Below are positions 1 through 6,863 of a DNA stretch of 12,150 nucleotides, in pieces (within the stretch, counting starts at the first letter, position 1; each line of letters begins with the position of its first letter). A program made the position numbers and the translations under genes. The notes beneath the pieces were generated by a model. It searched no databases and was not told the DNA's origin. It saw only the letters and a program-made list of their open reading frames with translations. This DNA is from Firmicutes bacterium UBA2595 (lineage in GTDB: Bacteria; Bacillota; Thermincolia; Thermincolales; UBA2595): NCBI GenBank assembly GCA_002339745.1, contig DDKP01000104.1, positions 1 through 12,150 of the forward strand, in the 5' to 3' direction.

Positions 1-48
1 CGTGCATACCGTGGAGAAATTCCCGGGGTGAAGAAAGCCAGCTGGTAA
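1..48 (+). CDS. rpsN: 30S ribosomal protein S14, zinc type (3' end only)
   Basis: The window opens inside a reading frame that ends RAYRGEIPGVKKASW followed by TAA. This is the characteristic C-terminus of the short (about 61-residue) zinc-binding S14, a protein of the 30S head that binds 16S rRNA. Only the last 15 residues are present, so the CxxC zinc ligands cannot be seen and the zinc type is inferred from the tail. Its place directly before rpsH is the standard spc order. The ribosome binding site of rpsH starts nine bases after its stop, so the two genes are surely co-transcribed. Confidence 0.93.
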   Translation, partial: RAYRGEIPGVKKASW

Positions 49-73
49 TTGGTAGAAAGGGGGTTAATTGTTA

Positions 74-472
74 ATGGTTATGACAGATCCTATTTCGGAT
101 TTCCTGACCAGGGTCCGGAATGCGAATATGGTTAACCACGAAAAGGTGGAAATACCGGCATCAAAGGTGAAAAAAGCAATCGCAGAGATTATGAGGGAAG
201 AAGGTTACATCAAAGACTGCGAGTTCATAGATGACGGAAAACAGGGAATTATCAGGATCTACCTGAAATATGGCGCCAATAAACAGAAAGTTATCACAGG
301 TCTGAGGCGTATCAGCAAGCCAGGTCTGCGGGTATATGCCAAAAAAGATGAAATACCCCGCGTTCTTGGCGGGTTGGGTACAGCCGTGATTTCGACTTCC
401 AAGGGAATTATGACGGACAAGGAAGCCCGCAAACAGGGACTCGGCGGGGAAATAATCTGTTACATCTGGTAA
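74..472 (+). CDS. rpsH: 30S ribosomal protein S8
   Basis: Encodes a 132-residue S8, a primary 16S rRNA binding protein that organises the central domain of the 30S subunit. The N-terminus MVMTDPISDFLTRVRNAN, the middle segment around GLRRISKPGLRVYAK and the C-terminus ending GGEIICYIW are family hallmarks. The length equals that of the Bacillus subtilis protein, which also begins MVMTDPI. I chose the ATG at 74 for that reason. A TTG at 68 and an ATG at 80 are in frame, but 74 lies 10 nt after the GGGGG core of the ribosome binding site (59-63). In E. coli S8 represses its own operon through an rRNA-like site in the rplE region, which is outside this window, so that control cannot be assessed here. 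Confidence 0.97.
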   Translation: MVMTDPISDFLTRVRNANMVNHEKVEIPASKVKKAIAEIMREEGYIKDCEFIDDGKQGIIRIYLKYGANKQKVITGLRRISKPGLRVYAKKDEIPRVLGGLGTAVISTSKGIMTDKEARKQGLGGEIICYIW

Positions 473-521
473 TAGAAACCAATAACAGTTGAAGGACAGT
501 CCGTGTACAGGAGGTGTAATA

Positions 522-1067
522 ATGTCCAGGATAGGAAAACAGCCTATTAACATCCCACAAGGGGTTGAGATAAAGGTCGAAGGCAACCTGGTCACTGTTA
601 AAGGGCCTAAGGGACAGCTGAGCAGGCAGATACACAAAGATATGATTATCGAAACCGTTGATAACCAGGTAATGGTGAAAAGACCCAGTGAAGAGAAATT
701 CCATAAATCGCTGCATGGTTTGACCAGGACCCTGATTAACAATATGGTAATGGGCGTAACGAACGGTTTTGAGAAGGCACTTGAATTGGTGGGTGTCGGT
801 TACCGGGCTCAAAAACAGGGTAACAAACTGGTACTGTCGGTAGGTTATTCTCACCCGGTTGAAATTGAACCAAAGCCCGGTATAGAGATTGAAGTACCGG
901 CTCCAACCAAGATAATTGTCAGGGGAGCCGATAAGGAATCTGTGGGAGCTACGGCAGCCAACATCAGAAAGGTTAGAGAGCCCGAACCGTATAAAGGTAA
1001 GGGGATTAAGTACCAGGACGAACGTATCCGCCGCAAAGTTGGCAAGGCCGGGGGTAAGAAGAAATAG
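522..1067 (+). CDS. rplF: 50S ribosomal protein L6
   Basis: A 181-residue L6, which binds 23S rRNA near the sarcin-ricin loop and the base of the L7/L12 stalk. It opens MSRIGKQPINIP, the canonical L6 start, and carries the conserved EPYKGKGIKY motif at about residues 155-164 followed by a lysine-rich tail. Length is normal for the family (about 178-184). The start is the ATG at 522, with a strong AGGAGGT at 509-515. An in-frame TTG at 489 would add 11 residues that run through the ribosome binding site, so I reject it. rplR follows with its own GGAG motif four bases after the L6 stop. Confidence 0.97.
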   Translation: MSRIGKQPINIPQGVEIKVEGNLVTVKGPKGQLSRQIHKDMIIETVDNQVMVKRPSEEKFHKSLHGLTRTLINNMVMGVTNGFEKALELVGVGYRAQKQGNKLVLSVGYSHPVEIEPKPGIEIEVPAPTKIIVRGADKESVGATAANIRKVREPEPYKGKGIKYQDERIRRKVGKAGGKKK

Positions 1068-1082
1068 AAAGGAGTGAAATCC

Positions 1083-1451
1083 TTGTTCAAGCGGGTTGAT
1101 CGAAAGGCTGAATCCAGGAAAAGGCACTTGCGGGTCCGCAACCGGGTTGAGGGCACACCGGAGCGTCCCAGATTGAGTGTATACAGAAGCCTTAACCATA
1201 TTTATGCCCAGATAATTGACGATACAAAAGGAGTTACTCTGGTAGCCGCGTCCACGATGGATAACGGTCTAAAAGACCAGTTCAGCGCCGGGGGGAACAT
1301 CGAAGCGGCAAAGGTTGTCGGTAAGGCGGTGGCTGAGAGAGCCCTGGAAAAGGGAGTAAAGAAAGTTGTATTTGACCGGGGCGGGCACATTTATCACGGG
1401 CGAATCAAAGCGCTGGCTGAAGCGGCGCGGGAAGCGGGTTTGGATTTTTAA
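1083..1451 (+). CDS. rplR: 50S ribosomal protein L18
   Basis: Encodes L18, the 5S rRNA-binding protein of the central protuberance. Visible family features are the basic N-terminus (KRVDRKAESRKRHLRVRNR), ERPRLSVYRS, HIYAQIIDD, VVFDRGGHIYHGR and the C-terminal ALAEAAREAGLDF. I place the start at the TTG at 1083, giving 122 residues beginning MFKRVDRK. It lies 8 nt after the GGAG at 1071-1074. The alternative GTG at 1074 is part of that same ribosome binding site and would add only three residues, so it is unlikely. The product matches the usual 118-122 residue length of bacterial L18. Confidence 0.95.
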   Translation: MFKRVDRKAESRKRHLRVRNRVEGTPERPRLSVYRSLNHIYAQIIDDTKGVTLVAASTMDNGLKDQFSAGGNIEAAKVVGKAVAERALEKGVKKVVFDRGGHIYHGRIKALAEAAREAGLDF

Positions 1452-1475
1452 GTCTTGAGGTAAGGAGGGAAATGA

Positions 1476-1976
1476 ATGGCGCGGATTGACGCGAGTAAAC
1501 TTGAATTATCTGAAAAAGTTGTTGGTATAAATCGTGTTGCCAAGGTGGTCAAGGGCGGCCGCCGGTTCAGTTTCAGTGCGCTGGTGGTTGTCGGAGACAG
1601 CAATGGTCATGTGGGAGCCGGCTTGGGAAAAGCCGGCGAAGTCCCTGAGTCTATTCGCAAAGGAATCGAGGATGCCAAGAAAAATATGGTAGAAGTTCCG
1701 CTTGTCGGTACTACTATCCCCCATGAAATAACTGGCCATTTCGGTGCAGGCAAGGTGCTGCTAAAACCGGCAGCTCCCGGTACAGGCGTTATCGCTGGCG
1801 GTCCTGTCAGGGCTATTCTTGAATTGGCGGGAGTTAAGGATATTCTGACAAAGTCCCTTGGTTCCAATAACGCTCACAACATGGTCAATGCAACTATGGA
1901 TGCTTTGAGAAACCTCAAGCGGGCTGAAGAGGTAGCAAAGCTGCGTGGCAAAAACGTGGAAGAGCTCTTAGGTTAG
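1476..1976 (+). CDS. rpsE: 30S ribosomal protein S5
   Basis: A 166-residue S5, located near the mRNA entry tunnel and involved in decoding accuracy and mRNA unwinding. The N-terminal double-stranded-RNA-binding-like domain spans about residues 11-74 (VVGINRVAKVVKGGRRFSFS, then ALVVVGDSNGHVGAGLGKA). The C-terminal domain has the conserved APGTGVIAGGPVRAILELAG and the KSLGSNNAHNMVNAT stretch. The ATG at 1476 is preceded by AAGGAGGG with good spacing. Length is typical. It sits between rplR and rpmD as in nearly all bacterial spc operons. Confidence 0.97.
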   Translation: MARIDASKLELSEKVVGINRVAKVVKGGRRFSFSALVVVGDSNGHVGAGLGKAGEVPESIRKGIEDAKKNMVEVPLVGTTIPHEITGHFGAGKVLLKPAAPGTGVIAGGPVRAILELAGVKDILTKSLGSNNAHNMVNATMDALRNLKRAEEVAKLRGKNVEELLG

Positions 1977-1990
1977 GGGGTAGACTGAAA

Positions 1991-2173
1991 ATGGCCAAAT
2001 TGAAAGTCACTCTGGTTAAGAGTATTATCGGAAGTTCCAAATCCCAAAGGGACACGGTGAAGAGTCTGGGGTTAAAAAAGATTAACAGCTGCTCAGAGCA
2101 TGACGATACACCGCAGATCCGCGGGATGGTCCGTAAGATTGAACATCTGGTTAAAGTCGAAGAAACGGAATAG
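1991..2173 (+). CDS. rpmD: 50S ribosomal protein L30
   Basis: A 60-residue L30, a small 50S protein that contacts 23S rRNA and adopts a ferredoxin-like fold. MAKLKVTLVKSIIGSSKSQRDTVKSLGL and the later IRGMVRKIEHLV are the recognisable family signatures, with the normal bacterial length of about 58-60 residues. The ATG at 1991 follows a G-run (1976-1980) that overlaps the S5 stop codon, so translation is probably coupled to rpsE. The L30 stop at 2171-2173 in turn overlaps the ribosome binding site of rplO. Confidence 0.96.
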   Translation: MAKLKVTLVKSIIGSSKSQRDTVKSLGLKKINSCSEHDDTPQIRGMVRKIEHLVKVEETE

Positions 2174-2184
2174 GAGGTGCACTT

Positions 2185-2625
2185 ATGGAGCTTCACAGCA
2201 TCAAGCCTGCGCCGGGAGCAAGGAAAAAACCTACCCGCAAAGGGAGAGGTATAGGCTCAGGTTTAGGCAAGACTGCCGGCCGGGGGCATAAAGGGCAGAA
2301 AGCGCGCGCCGGCGCCGGTGGAAAACTTGGTTTCGAGGGCGGACAGAAACCTTTGATCCAGAGAATTCCCAAGAGAGGGTTCCATAATAAATGGGCCAAA
2401 GAGTATGCAGAAGTTAATGTGGCGGCCCTGAACAAATTCGAGAGCGGTTCCGTTGTAACCGCCGAGGAACTTAAACAGGCCGGTATCATTAAAAGCATCA
2501 AAGACGGAGTTAAAATTCTTGGTAAAGGTAATCTTGAAAAACCACTGACTGTTCAGGTTCGCGCCTTCAGTAAGTCCGCTGTTGAAAAGATTACTGCCGC
2601 CGGTGGAAAAGCCGAGGTGATTTAG
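2185..2625 (+). CDS. rplO: 50S ribosomal protein L15
   Basis: A 146-residue L15, a late-assembling 50S protein. The N-terminal half has the typical glycine- and lysine-rich extended segment (RKGRGIGSGLGKTAGRGHKGQKARAGA, about residues 18-44) that threads into 23S rRNA, then PKRGFHNKW. The C-terminal globular half ends in FSKSAVEKITAAGGKAEVI. The ATG at 2185 has a near-perfect AGGAGGTG at 2172-2179. The stop codon TAG (2623-2625) is one base before the secY start, and the last L15 codons contain the ribosome binding site of secY, so the two are tightly coupled. Confidence 0.97.
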   Translation: MELHSIKPAPGARKKPTRKGRGIGSGLGKTAGRGHKGQKARAGAGGKLGFEGGQKPLIQRIPKRGFHNKWAKEYAEVNVAALNKFESGSVVTAEELKQAGIIKSIKDGVKILGKGNLEKPLTVQVRAFSKSAVEKITAAGGKAEVI

Positions 2626-2626
2626 G

Positions 2627-3895
2627 TTGTTACATGCCCTGAAGAGTTCCTTAAAGGCAGGAGACTTAAGAAAAAGAATCTTATTTACCTTGTTAATGTT
2701 TGTGGTTTTCAGGATTGGGGCGCACATTCCCACTCCCGGTATAAACGCCCAGGCAATCGAGACCCTGATTAAAGGCGGAGGCAATATTCTGGGCTTCTTC
2801 GACGTGATTTCCGGAGGAGCGTTTAAGAGATTTTCCATATTTGCGATGAGTATTACCCCTTATATTAATGCCTCGATTATTATGCAGTTGTTGACGGTTG
2901 TCATACCGAAACTTGAACGGCTGGCCAAGGAAGGCGAAGAAGGCCGGAAGAAAATTACCCAGTATACCCGTTACGGAACGGTTATCCTGGGGTTTATCCA
3001 GGCTGTGGGGATGGCTTTTACGCTTAAAGCGGCCGGCGCTTTAACGAATCCCGGCATTGGGTCCTATTTAATTATTGCCATCACCCTTACAGCGGGTACG
3101 GCATTTCTGATGTGGCTCGGCGAGCAGATTACCGAAAAAGGTATAGGCAACGGTATATCCCTGATCATTTTTGCCGGGATTGTGGCATCTATTCCCGGAG
3201 CCCTGTACAGGATCTGGATAGGGCTGACCAGCGGGACCGTAAATGTGTTCAGCGTAATTCTTCTCGTTATTATCGGCGCGCTCGTTATCGCGGCAGTTGT
3301 CGCCGTCAATGAAGGCCAGAGGAGAATTCCCGTACAGTATGCTAAAAGGGTGGTTGGAAGACGTGTATACGGAGGTCAAAGCACTCACATACCGCTCAAG
3401 GTGAACCAGGCCGGGGTTATCCCCGTAATATTTGCCTCGTCCATCTTGTTGTTTCCAACTACGATAGCGCAGTTTTTCCCTACTCAGGCAATATCCACCT
3501 GGATCCAGAATGTGTTCAGGTGGGGTGGGCCGACACACACCATATTGTACGCACTGTTAATAATATTTTTTACCTATTTCTATACAGCCATTACTTTTAA
3601 TCCTATGGATGTAGCTGATAACATGAAGAAATACGGTGGATTCATTCCCGGCTTAAGACCTGGCAGGCCCACTGCCGAATATCTTGATAAGATTCTTACC
3701 AGGGTGACACTGTCAGGTGCGATTTTCCTGGCGTTGATTGCAATCCTGCCAACCTTTGTTTTACTTGCTACCAAGATCCAGAATGTATACTTTGGCGGGA
3801 CGGGGCTTCTTATAGTTGTAGGGGTGGCCCTGGAAACTATGAAGCAGATTGAATCTCACCTGCTTATGAGGCATTATCAAGGGTTTATGAAATAG
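2627..3895 (+). CDS. secY: Protein translocase subunit SecY
   Basis: The 422-residue core of the SecYEG channel in the cytoplasmic membrane, which passes unfolded proteins and inserts membrane proteins. About ten hydrophobic segments are visible: TM1 is near residues 19-36, and the plug and TM2 region lies near 52-90 (GGGNILGFFDVISGGAFKRFS, SITPYINASIIMQLL). TM5 follows GIGNGISLIIFAGI. The cytoplasmic loop FIPGLRPGRPTAEYLDKILTR carries Arg344, which matches the arginine required for SecA-driven export in E. coli (Arg357). The start is TTG at 2627, with GAGGTGA at 2614-2620 inside rplO, giving MLHALKSSLKAGDLRKRILFTLLM, which aligns with other SecY N-termini. adk does not follow, unlike the usual Firmicute order. 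Confidence 0.97.
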   Translation: MLHALKSSLKAGDLRKRILFTLLMFVVFRIGAHIPTPGINAQAIETLIKGGGNILGFFDVISGGAFKRFSIFAMSITPYINASIIMQLLTVVIPKLERLAKEGEEGRKKITQYTRYGTVILGFIQAVGMAFTLKAAGALTNPGIGSYLIIAITLTAGTAFLMWLGEQITEKGIGNGISLIIFAGIVASIPGALYRIWIGLTSGTVNVFSVILLVIIGALVIAAVVAVNEGQRRIPVQYAKRVVGRRVYGGQSTHIPLKVNQAGVIPVIFASSILLFPTTIAQFFPTQAISTWIQNVFRWGGPTHTILYALLIIFFTYFYTAITFNPMDVADNMKKYGGFIPGLRPGRPTAEYLDKILTRVTLSGAIFLALIAILPTFVLLATKIQNVYFGGTGLLIVVGVALETMKQIESHLLMRHYQGFMK

Positions 3896-3911
3896 TTGGG
3901 AGCGAGCAGAC

Positions 3912-4658
3912 GTGATAGTTTGCAAATCGGAACGTGAGCTCGGTTACATGAGAGACGCGGGCAGAGTTGTGGCCCTGACTCACAAGGAAGTCGAAAAAGC
4001 GGTTAAACCAGGGGTGACCACCCTCGAACTAGACAAAATAGCGGAGGACTTTATAATTGCGAAAGGCTCCAGGCCCGCTTTTAAGGGTTACAACGGTTTT
4101 CCGGCTTCAATTTGTTCATCTGTGAATGAACAGGTAGTCCACGGTATTCCCAGTTTAAAGAAATTGGAATGTGGGGATATTATTAGTATTGACATCGGCG
4201 CAGAAATAAATGGATTTTTTGGTGACAGCGCGGTAACTCTTCCAGTTGGAGACATTACTCCCGAAGCCCTTAAACTTATCCGGGTCACTGAAGAAGCGCT
4301 ATTTAAGGGAATAAAAAAAGCGCTCAAAGGCAGGAGACTAAGCGATATATCGCACGCAATTCAATCGTACGTTGAGAAAAACGGGTTTTCGGTGGTGAGG
4401 GATTACGTGGGGCACGGGATCGGCAGTAAGATGCATGAGGAACCGCAGGTGCCCAATTTCGGTCCCTCCGGGCGCGGTCCCAGGCTCCGTCCTGGCATGA
4501 CTCTGGCTATTGAACCTATGGTCAATGAAGGTACACATGAGGTTGAAACTTTAGAGGACAACTGGACGGTGGTTACCGCAGACAGGAAGTTATCTGCCCA
4601 CTTTGAGCATTCTATAGCCATTACTGACAGGGAACCCGAGATCTTAACCAAAATTTAG
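3912..4658 (+). CDS. map: Type I methionine aminopeptidase
   Basis: A 248-residue cytosolic metalloprotease that removes the initiator methionine from nascent proteins. All five metal ligands of the pita-bread fold are visible: Asp94 (ISIDIG), Asp105 (GDSA), His168 (VGHGIG), Glu201 (AIEPM) and Glu232 (HFEHS). The substrate-contacting histidines His77 (VVHGIP) and His175 are present too. It is the short form with no N-terminal zinc-finger extension. The start is GTG at 3912, preceded by GGGAG at 3898-3902, giving MIVCKSERELGYMRDAGRVVAL, which matches Bacillus-type Map. It follows secY after only 16 nt with no adk between them, and it is the last gene of the spc part. Confidence 0.96.
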   Translation: MIVCKSERELGYMRDAGRVVALTHKEVEKAVKPGVTTLELDKIAEDFIIAKGSRPAFKGYNGFPASICSSVNEQVVHGIPSLKKLECGDIISIDIGAEINGFFGDSAVTLPVGDITPEALKLIRVTEEALFKGIKKALKGRRLSDISHAIQSYVEKNGFSVVRDYVGHGIGSKMHEEPQVPNFGPSGRGPRLRPGMTLAIEPMVNEGTHEVETLEDNWTVVTADRKLSAHFEHSIAITDREPEILTKI

Positions 4659-4692
4659 TTTAGTTTCAAAATAGGTTTCGGGAGGTGCTATA

Positions 4693-4962
4693 ATGTTAGC
4701 GGGAGAGGTACAGATAGGCCAACTTGTCAGATCCACAGCAGGTCGGGATGCAGGAAAAATCTATTTGGTTTACGATGTGCTGGATGAAGCCTTTGTTCGG
4801 GTAATAGATGGCGATAAAAGAAAATTGACAAATCCCAAGAAAAAAAATATCAAACACCTCGAGTTCTTTCCGGCTAGAGCGGACGCTGTTGCTGAAAAGC
4901 TTCGCAAGGGAGAGCTTGTTACGGAGGAAGAGATTACGGAGACCATAAAGAACTTGGGATAG
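4693..4962 (+). CDS. KOW-domain RNA-binding protein (L14e-like, function unknown)
   Basis: An 89-residue soluble protein with a KOW-like beta core at about residues 7-36 (IGQLVRSTAGRDAGKIYLVYDVLDEAFVRVIDG). A strongly basic patch follows (DKRKLTNPKKKNIKH, 41-55), then an acidic helical tail (VTEEEITETIKNLG). The fold and the phrase GRDAGKIYLVYDV recall the archaeal and eukaryotic L14e/L6e/L27e family. Clostridial genomes commonly carry this gene between map and infA. The ATG at 4693 follows GGGAGGTGC at 4680-4688, a strong site. Its place inside a translation operon and its basic surface suggest binding to rRNA or ribosomes, but no role is established to my knowledge. I leave the symbol empty. 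Confidence 0.85.
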   Translation: MLAGEVQIGQLVRSTAGRDAGKIYLVYDVLDEAFVRVIDGDKRKLTNPKKKNIKHLEFFPARADAVAEKLRKGELVTEEEITETIKNLG

Positions 4963-5009
4963 AGCCATAAAGGATCGAGAGTCTGAACAAAAGGGAGGGT
5001 GTTTGCCTA

Positions 5010-5228
5010 GTGTCTAAACAGGATGTTATTGAAGTCGAAGGAACCGTGATTGAACCGCTGCCTAACGCAATGTTCCGGGTGGAATTAGAGAACGGTCATA
5101 AAGTACTGGCTCATGTTTCCGGGAAGATTAGAATGAATTTTATCCGGATTTTGCCGGGAGATAGAGTAACTATTGAGTTATCACCCTACGACCTGTCACG
5201 CGGACGCATAGTTTATCGCTATAAGTAG
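5010..5228 (+). CDS. infA: Translation initiation factor IF-1
   Basis: A 72-residue single OB-fold protein that occupies the ribosomal A site during initiation and assists IF2 and IF3. The sequence starts MSKQDVIEVEGTVIEPLPNAMFRVELENGHKVLAHVSGKIRMNFIRILPGDRV and ends SRGRIVYRYK, which is textbook IF1 of exactly the usual length. The start is GTG at 5010, with GGGAGG at 4993-4998. The 11-nt spacing is slightly long, so initiation may be modest. It lies between the KOW gene and rpmJ, as in most Firmicutes. Confidence 0.97.
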   Translation: MSKQDVIEVEGTVIEPLPNAMFRVELENGHKVLAHVSGKIRMNFIRILPGDRVTIELSPYDLSRGRIVYRYK

Positions 5229-5252
5229 GGTTTACCGGAAGGAGGACAATAG

Positions 5253-5366
5253 ATGAAAGTAAGACCATCGGTGAAACCTATATGTGAAAAATGCAAGATT
5301 ATCAAGAGAAAAGGCCGGATAATGGTAATTTGTGAAAATCCCAAACACAAGCAGAAGCAGAGATAA
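5253..5366 (+). CDS. rpmJ: 50S ribosomal protein L36 (zinc-binding form)
   Basis: A 37-residue protein, MKVRPSVKPICEKCK continuing to NPKHKQKQR, the smallest protein of the large subunit. The zinc ribbon is intact with Cys11, Cys14, Cys27 and His32, so this is the C+ (zinc-dependent) form rather than the zinc-free paralogue. A strong AAGGAGG at 5239-5245 lies 7 nt before the ATG. The length matches the universal bacterial L36 without extension. The gene sits between infA and rpsM in the standard order. Confidence 0.97.
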   Translation: MKVRPSVKPICEKCKIIKRKGRIMVICENPKHKQKQR

Positions 5367-5406
5367 ATTAGAGGAAATAACAGAACTAAGGACGGAGGTG
5401 CATATA

Positions 5407-5778
5407 ATGGCGAGGATAGCTGGGGTCGACCTGCCCCGCGAGAAACGTGTGGAAGTTGCTCTTACTTATATTTTCGGTATCGGATTACCTTCTGCCCAGA
5501 AGATTTTGGCCGGAACAGGAATTAATCCTGACACTAGGGTTAGAGACCTGACCGAGGAAGAGATAGCGAAATTAAGAGATTACATTGACAAGAATTTCAA
5601 GGTTGAAGGGGATCTGCGAAGGGATATTTCATTGAGCATCAAGCGGTTGATGGAAATCGGCTGTTACCGGGGCCTAAGGCACAGGAGAGGTCTGCCTGTA
5701 CGTGGGCAGCGGACCAAGACCAATGCCAGGACGAGAAAAGGTCCCAGGCGGACCGTCGGAGTACGCCGTAAAAAATAA
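5407..5778 (+). CDS. rpsM: 30S ribosomal protein S13
   Basis: A 123-residue S13 in the head of the 30S subunit, where it forms bridges to the 50S and contacts P-site tRNA through its basic tail. The N-terminus MARIAGVDLPREKRVEVALTYIFGIG, the helix-two-turn-helix region and the tail RGLRHRRGLPVRGQRTKTNARTRKGPRRTVGVRRKK identify it. I chose the ATG at 5407, 6 nt after GGAGGTG (5394-5400). A longer in-frame opening from 5332 would overlap rpmJ and has no homology to S13. In E. coli S4 represses the alpha operon at the rpsM leader. The 40-nt leader here (5367-5406) shows no obvious matching pseudoknot, so that control cannot be claimed. Confidence 0.97.
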   Translation: MARIAGVDLPREKRVEVALTYIFGIGLPSAQKILAGTGINPDTRVRDLTEEEIAKLRDYIDKNFKVEGDLRRDISLSIKRLMEIGCYRGLRHRRGLPVRGQRTKTNARTRKGPRRTVGVRRKK

Positions 5779-5794
5779 GCAAGGGGGGTAAAGA

Positions 5795-6181
5795 ATGGCA
5801 CGCAGAGTCAGAACAAAGCGCAAGGAACGGAAAAATGTCGAGCATGGAGTTGCTCATATCAGATCCACTTTCAATAACACCATTGTAACCATATCCGATA
5901 GGACCGGTAACTGTATCTCCTGGGCCAGCGCCGGTACGCTCGGTTTTAAAGGATCCAGGAAGAGTACACCGTTTGCGGCCCAGATGGCTGCAGAGGCAGC
6001 CGCCAAGGAAGCAATGGAACACGGGATGAAAGAAATAGAAGTATATGTCAAAGGGCCAGGCGCCGGCAGGGAGGCGGCTATCAGGGCAATTCAGGCTGCG
6101 GGCTTGGAAGTTAACATGATTAAGGATGTTACTCCCATTCCTCATAACGGGTGCCGGCCGCCTAAGAGAAGAAGGGTATAG
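5795..6181 (+). CDS. rpsK: 30S ribosomal protein S11
   Basis: A 128-residue S11 of the 30S platform, which lines the mRNA exit region. Diagnostic segments are GVAHIRSTFNNTIVTISDRTGN, ISWASAGTLGFKGSRKSTPFAAQ, YVKGPGAGREAAIRA and the invariant C-terminal IPHNGCRPPKRRRV. The ATG at 5795 is preceded by AAGGGGGG at 5781-5788. The stop TAG (6179-6181) is embedded in the ribosome binding site of rpsD (AGGAGGTG, 6180-6187), which favours translational coupling of the two platform proteins. Confidence 0.97.
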   Translation: MARRVRTKRKERKNVEHGVAHIRSTFNNTIVTISDRTGNCISWASAGTLGFKGSRKSTPFAAQMAAEAAAKEAMEHGMKEIEVYVKGPGAGREAAIRAIQAAGLEVNMIKDVTPIPHNGCRPPKRRRV

Positions 6182-6197
6182 GAGGTGTTAACGCAGG

Positions 6198-6824
6198 ATG
6201 GCCAGATATGCAGGACCTGTTTGCAGGTTGTGCCGCAGGGAAGGCGCAAAATTATATCTAAAGGGTGACAGGTGCTATACCAATAAGTGTGCGATTGACA
6301 GGAGAGGTTATGCTCCAGGACAGCACGGTCAGAACCGCAAAAAAATATCAGAGTACGGCGTACAGCTGAGGGAAAAACAGAAAGCGCGCCGTATTTACGG
6401 GATTTTGGAGAACCAGTTTCGCAATTATTTCGAAAAGGCTGAAAGGCAGAAAGGAATCACCGGGGAAAACCTGCTCAAACTGTTGGAGAGACGGCTGGAT
6501 AATGTTGTCTTCAGGCTGGGGTTTGGCGGCTCTCGCACCGAAGCCAGGCAGCTGGTTCGCCATGGGCATTTCACGGTAAACGGTAAAAAAGTCAACATTC
6601 CCTCCTACCTGGTAACACCCGGCGACGTTATAGAAGTACGCGATAAGAGCCGTGAGTTCAACAGATTCAAGGAGTTGGCTGAACAGGCAGCGCGGAAGAC
6701 CCCACCGGCCTGGCTGGAGTTGGAAGCCGACCAGTATAAAGGAAAGGTGGTTGCGATTCCTTCTCGGGAAGAAATTGATGTACCTATTGAGGAGCACCTC
6801 ATTGTAGAGCTGTACTCCAGGTAA
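6198..6824 (+). CDS. rpsD: 30S ribosomal protein S4 (four-cysteine zinc form)
   Basis: A 208-residue S4, a primary 16S rRNA binder that nucleates 30S assembly. The N-terminal region holds a complete zinc ribbon with Cys9, Cys12, Cys26 and Cys31. The central part has QHGQNRKKISEYGVQLREKQKAR. The S4 RNA-binding domain lies at about residues 98-160 (ERRLDNVVFRLGFGGSRTEARQLV, HGHFTVNGKKVNIPS), and the tail ends IEEHLIVELYSR. In Bacillus subtilis rpsD is a separate gene, whereas clostridia and E. coli keep it in the alpha operon as here. S4 is a known autogenous regulator, but no S4 target is obvious by eye. Confidence 0.97.
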   Translation: MARYAGPVCRLCRREGAKLYLKGDRCYTNKCAIDRRGYAPGQHGQNRKKISEYGVQLREKQKARRIYGILENQFRNYFEKAERQKGITGENLLKLLERRLDNVVFRLGFGGSRTEARQLVRHGHFTVNGKKVNIPSYLVTPGDVIEVRDKSREFNRFKELAEQAARKTPPAWLELEADQYKGKVVAIPSREEIDVPIEEHLIVELYSR

Positions 6825-6833
6825 TCTACCGCG

Positions 6834-6850
6834 TTTTCGAGTCTCGAGAA
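6834..6850 (+). other. Small hairpin abutting the rpoA ribosome binding site
   Basis: TTTTCGA (6834-6840) and TCGAGAA (6844-6850) can pair to form a 7-bp stem with one U-G wobble and a 3-nt GTC loop. The stem ends directly before GGAGGG (6851-6856), the rpoA ribosome binding site. It lacks a following T-run, so it is not a terminator. It could modulate ribosome access to rpoA or protect an RNA processing end. It could also be chance, because the stem is short and AT-rich at its base. Confidence 0.35.
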
Positions 6851-6863
6851 GGAGGGTTCACTT

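Noticed and set aside
408..1199. 263-codon minus-strand open frame over rpsH, rplF and rplR
   Set aside because: It lies opposite three certain ribosomal protein genes, and its sequence is low-complexity and unlike any known family.
5332..5406. Longer in-frame start for rpsM
   Set aside because: It would overlap rpmJ in another frame and run through a strong GGAGGTG site. S13 begins at MARIAGVDLPREK in the family.
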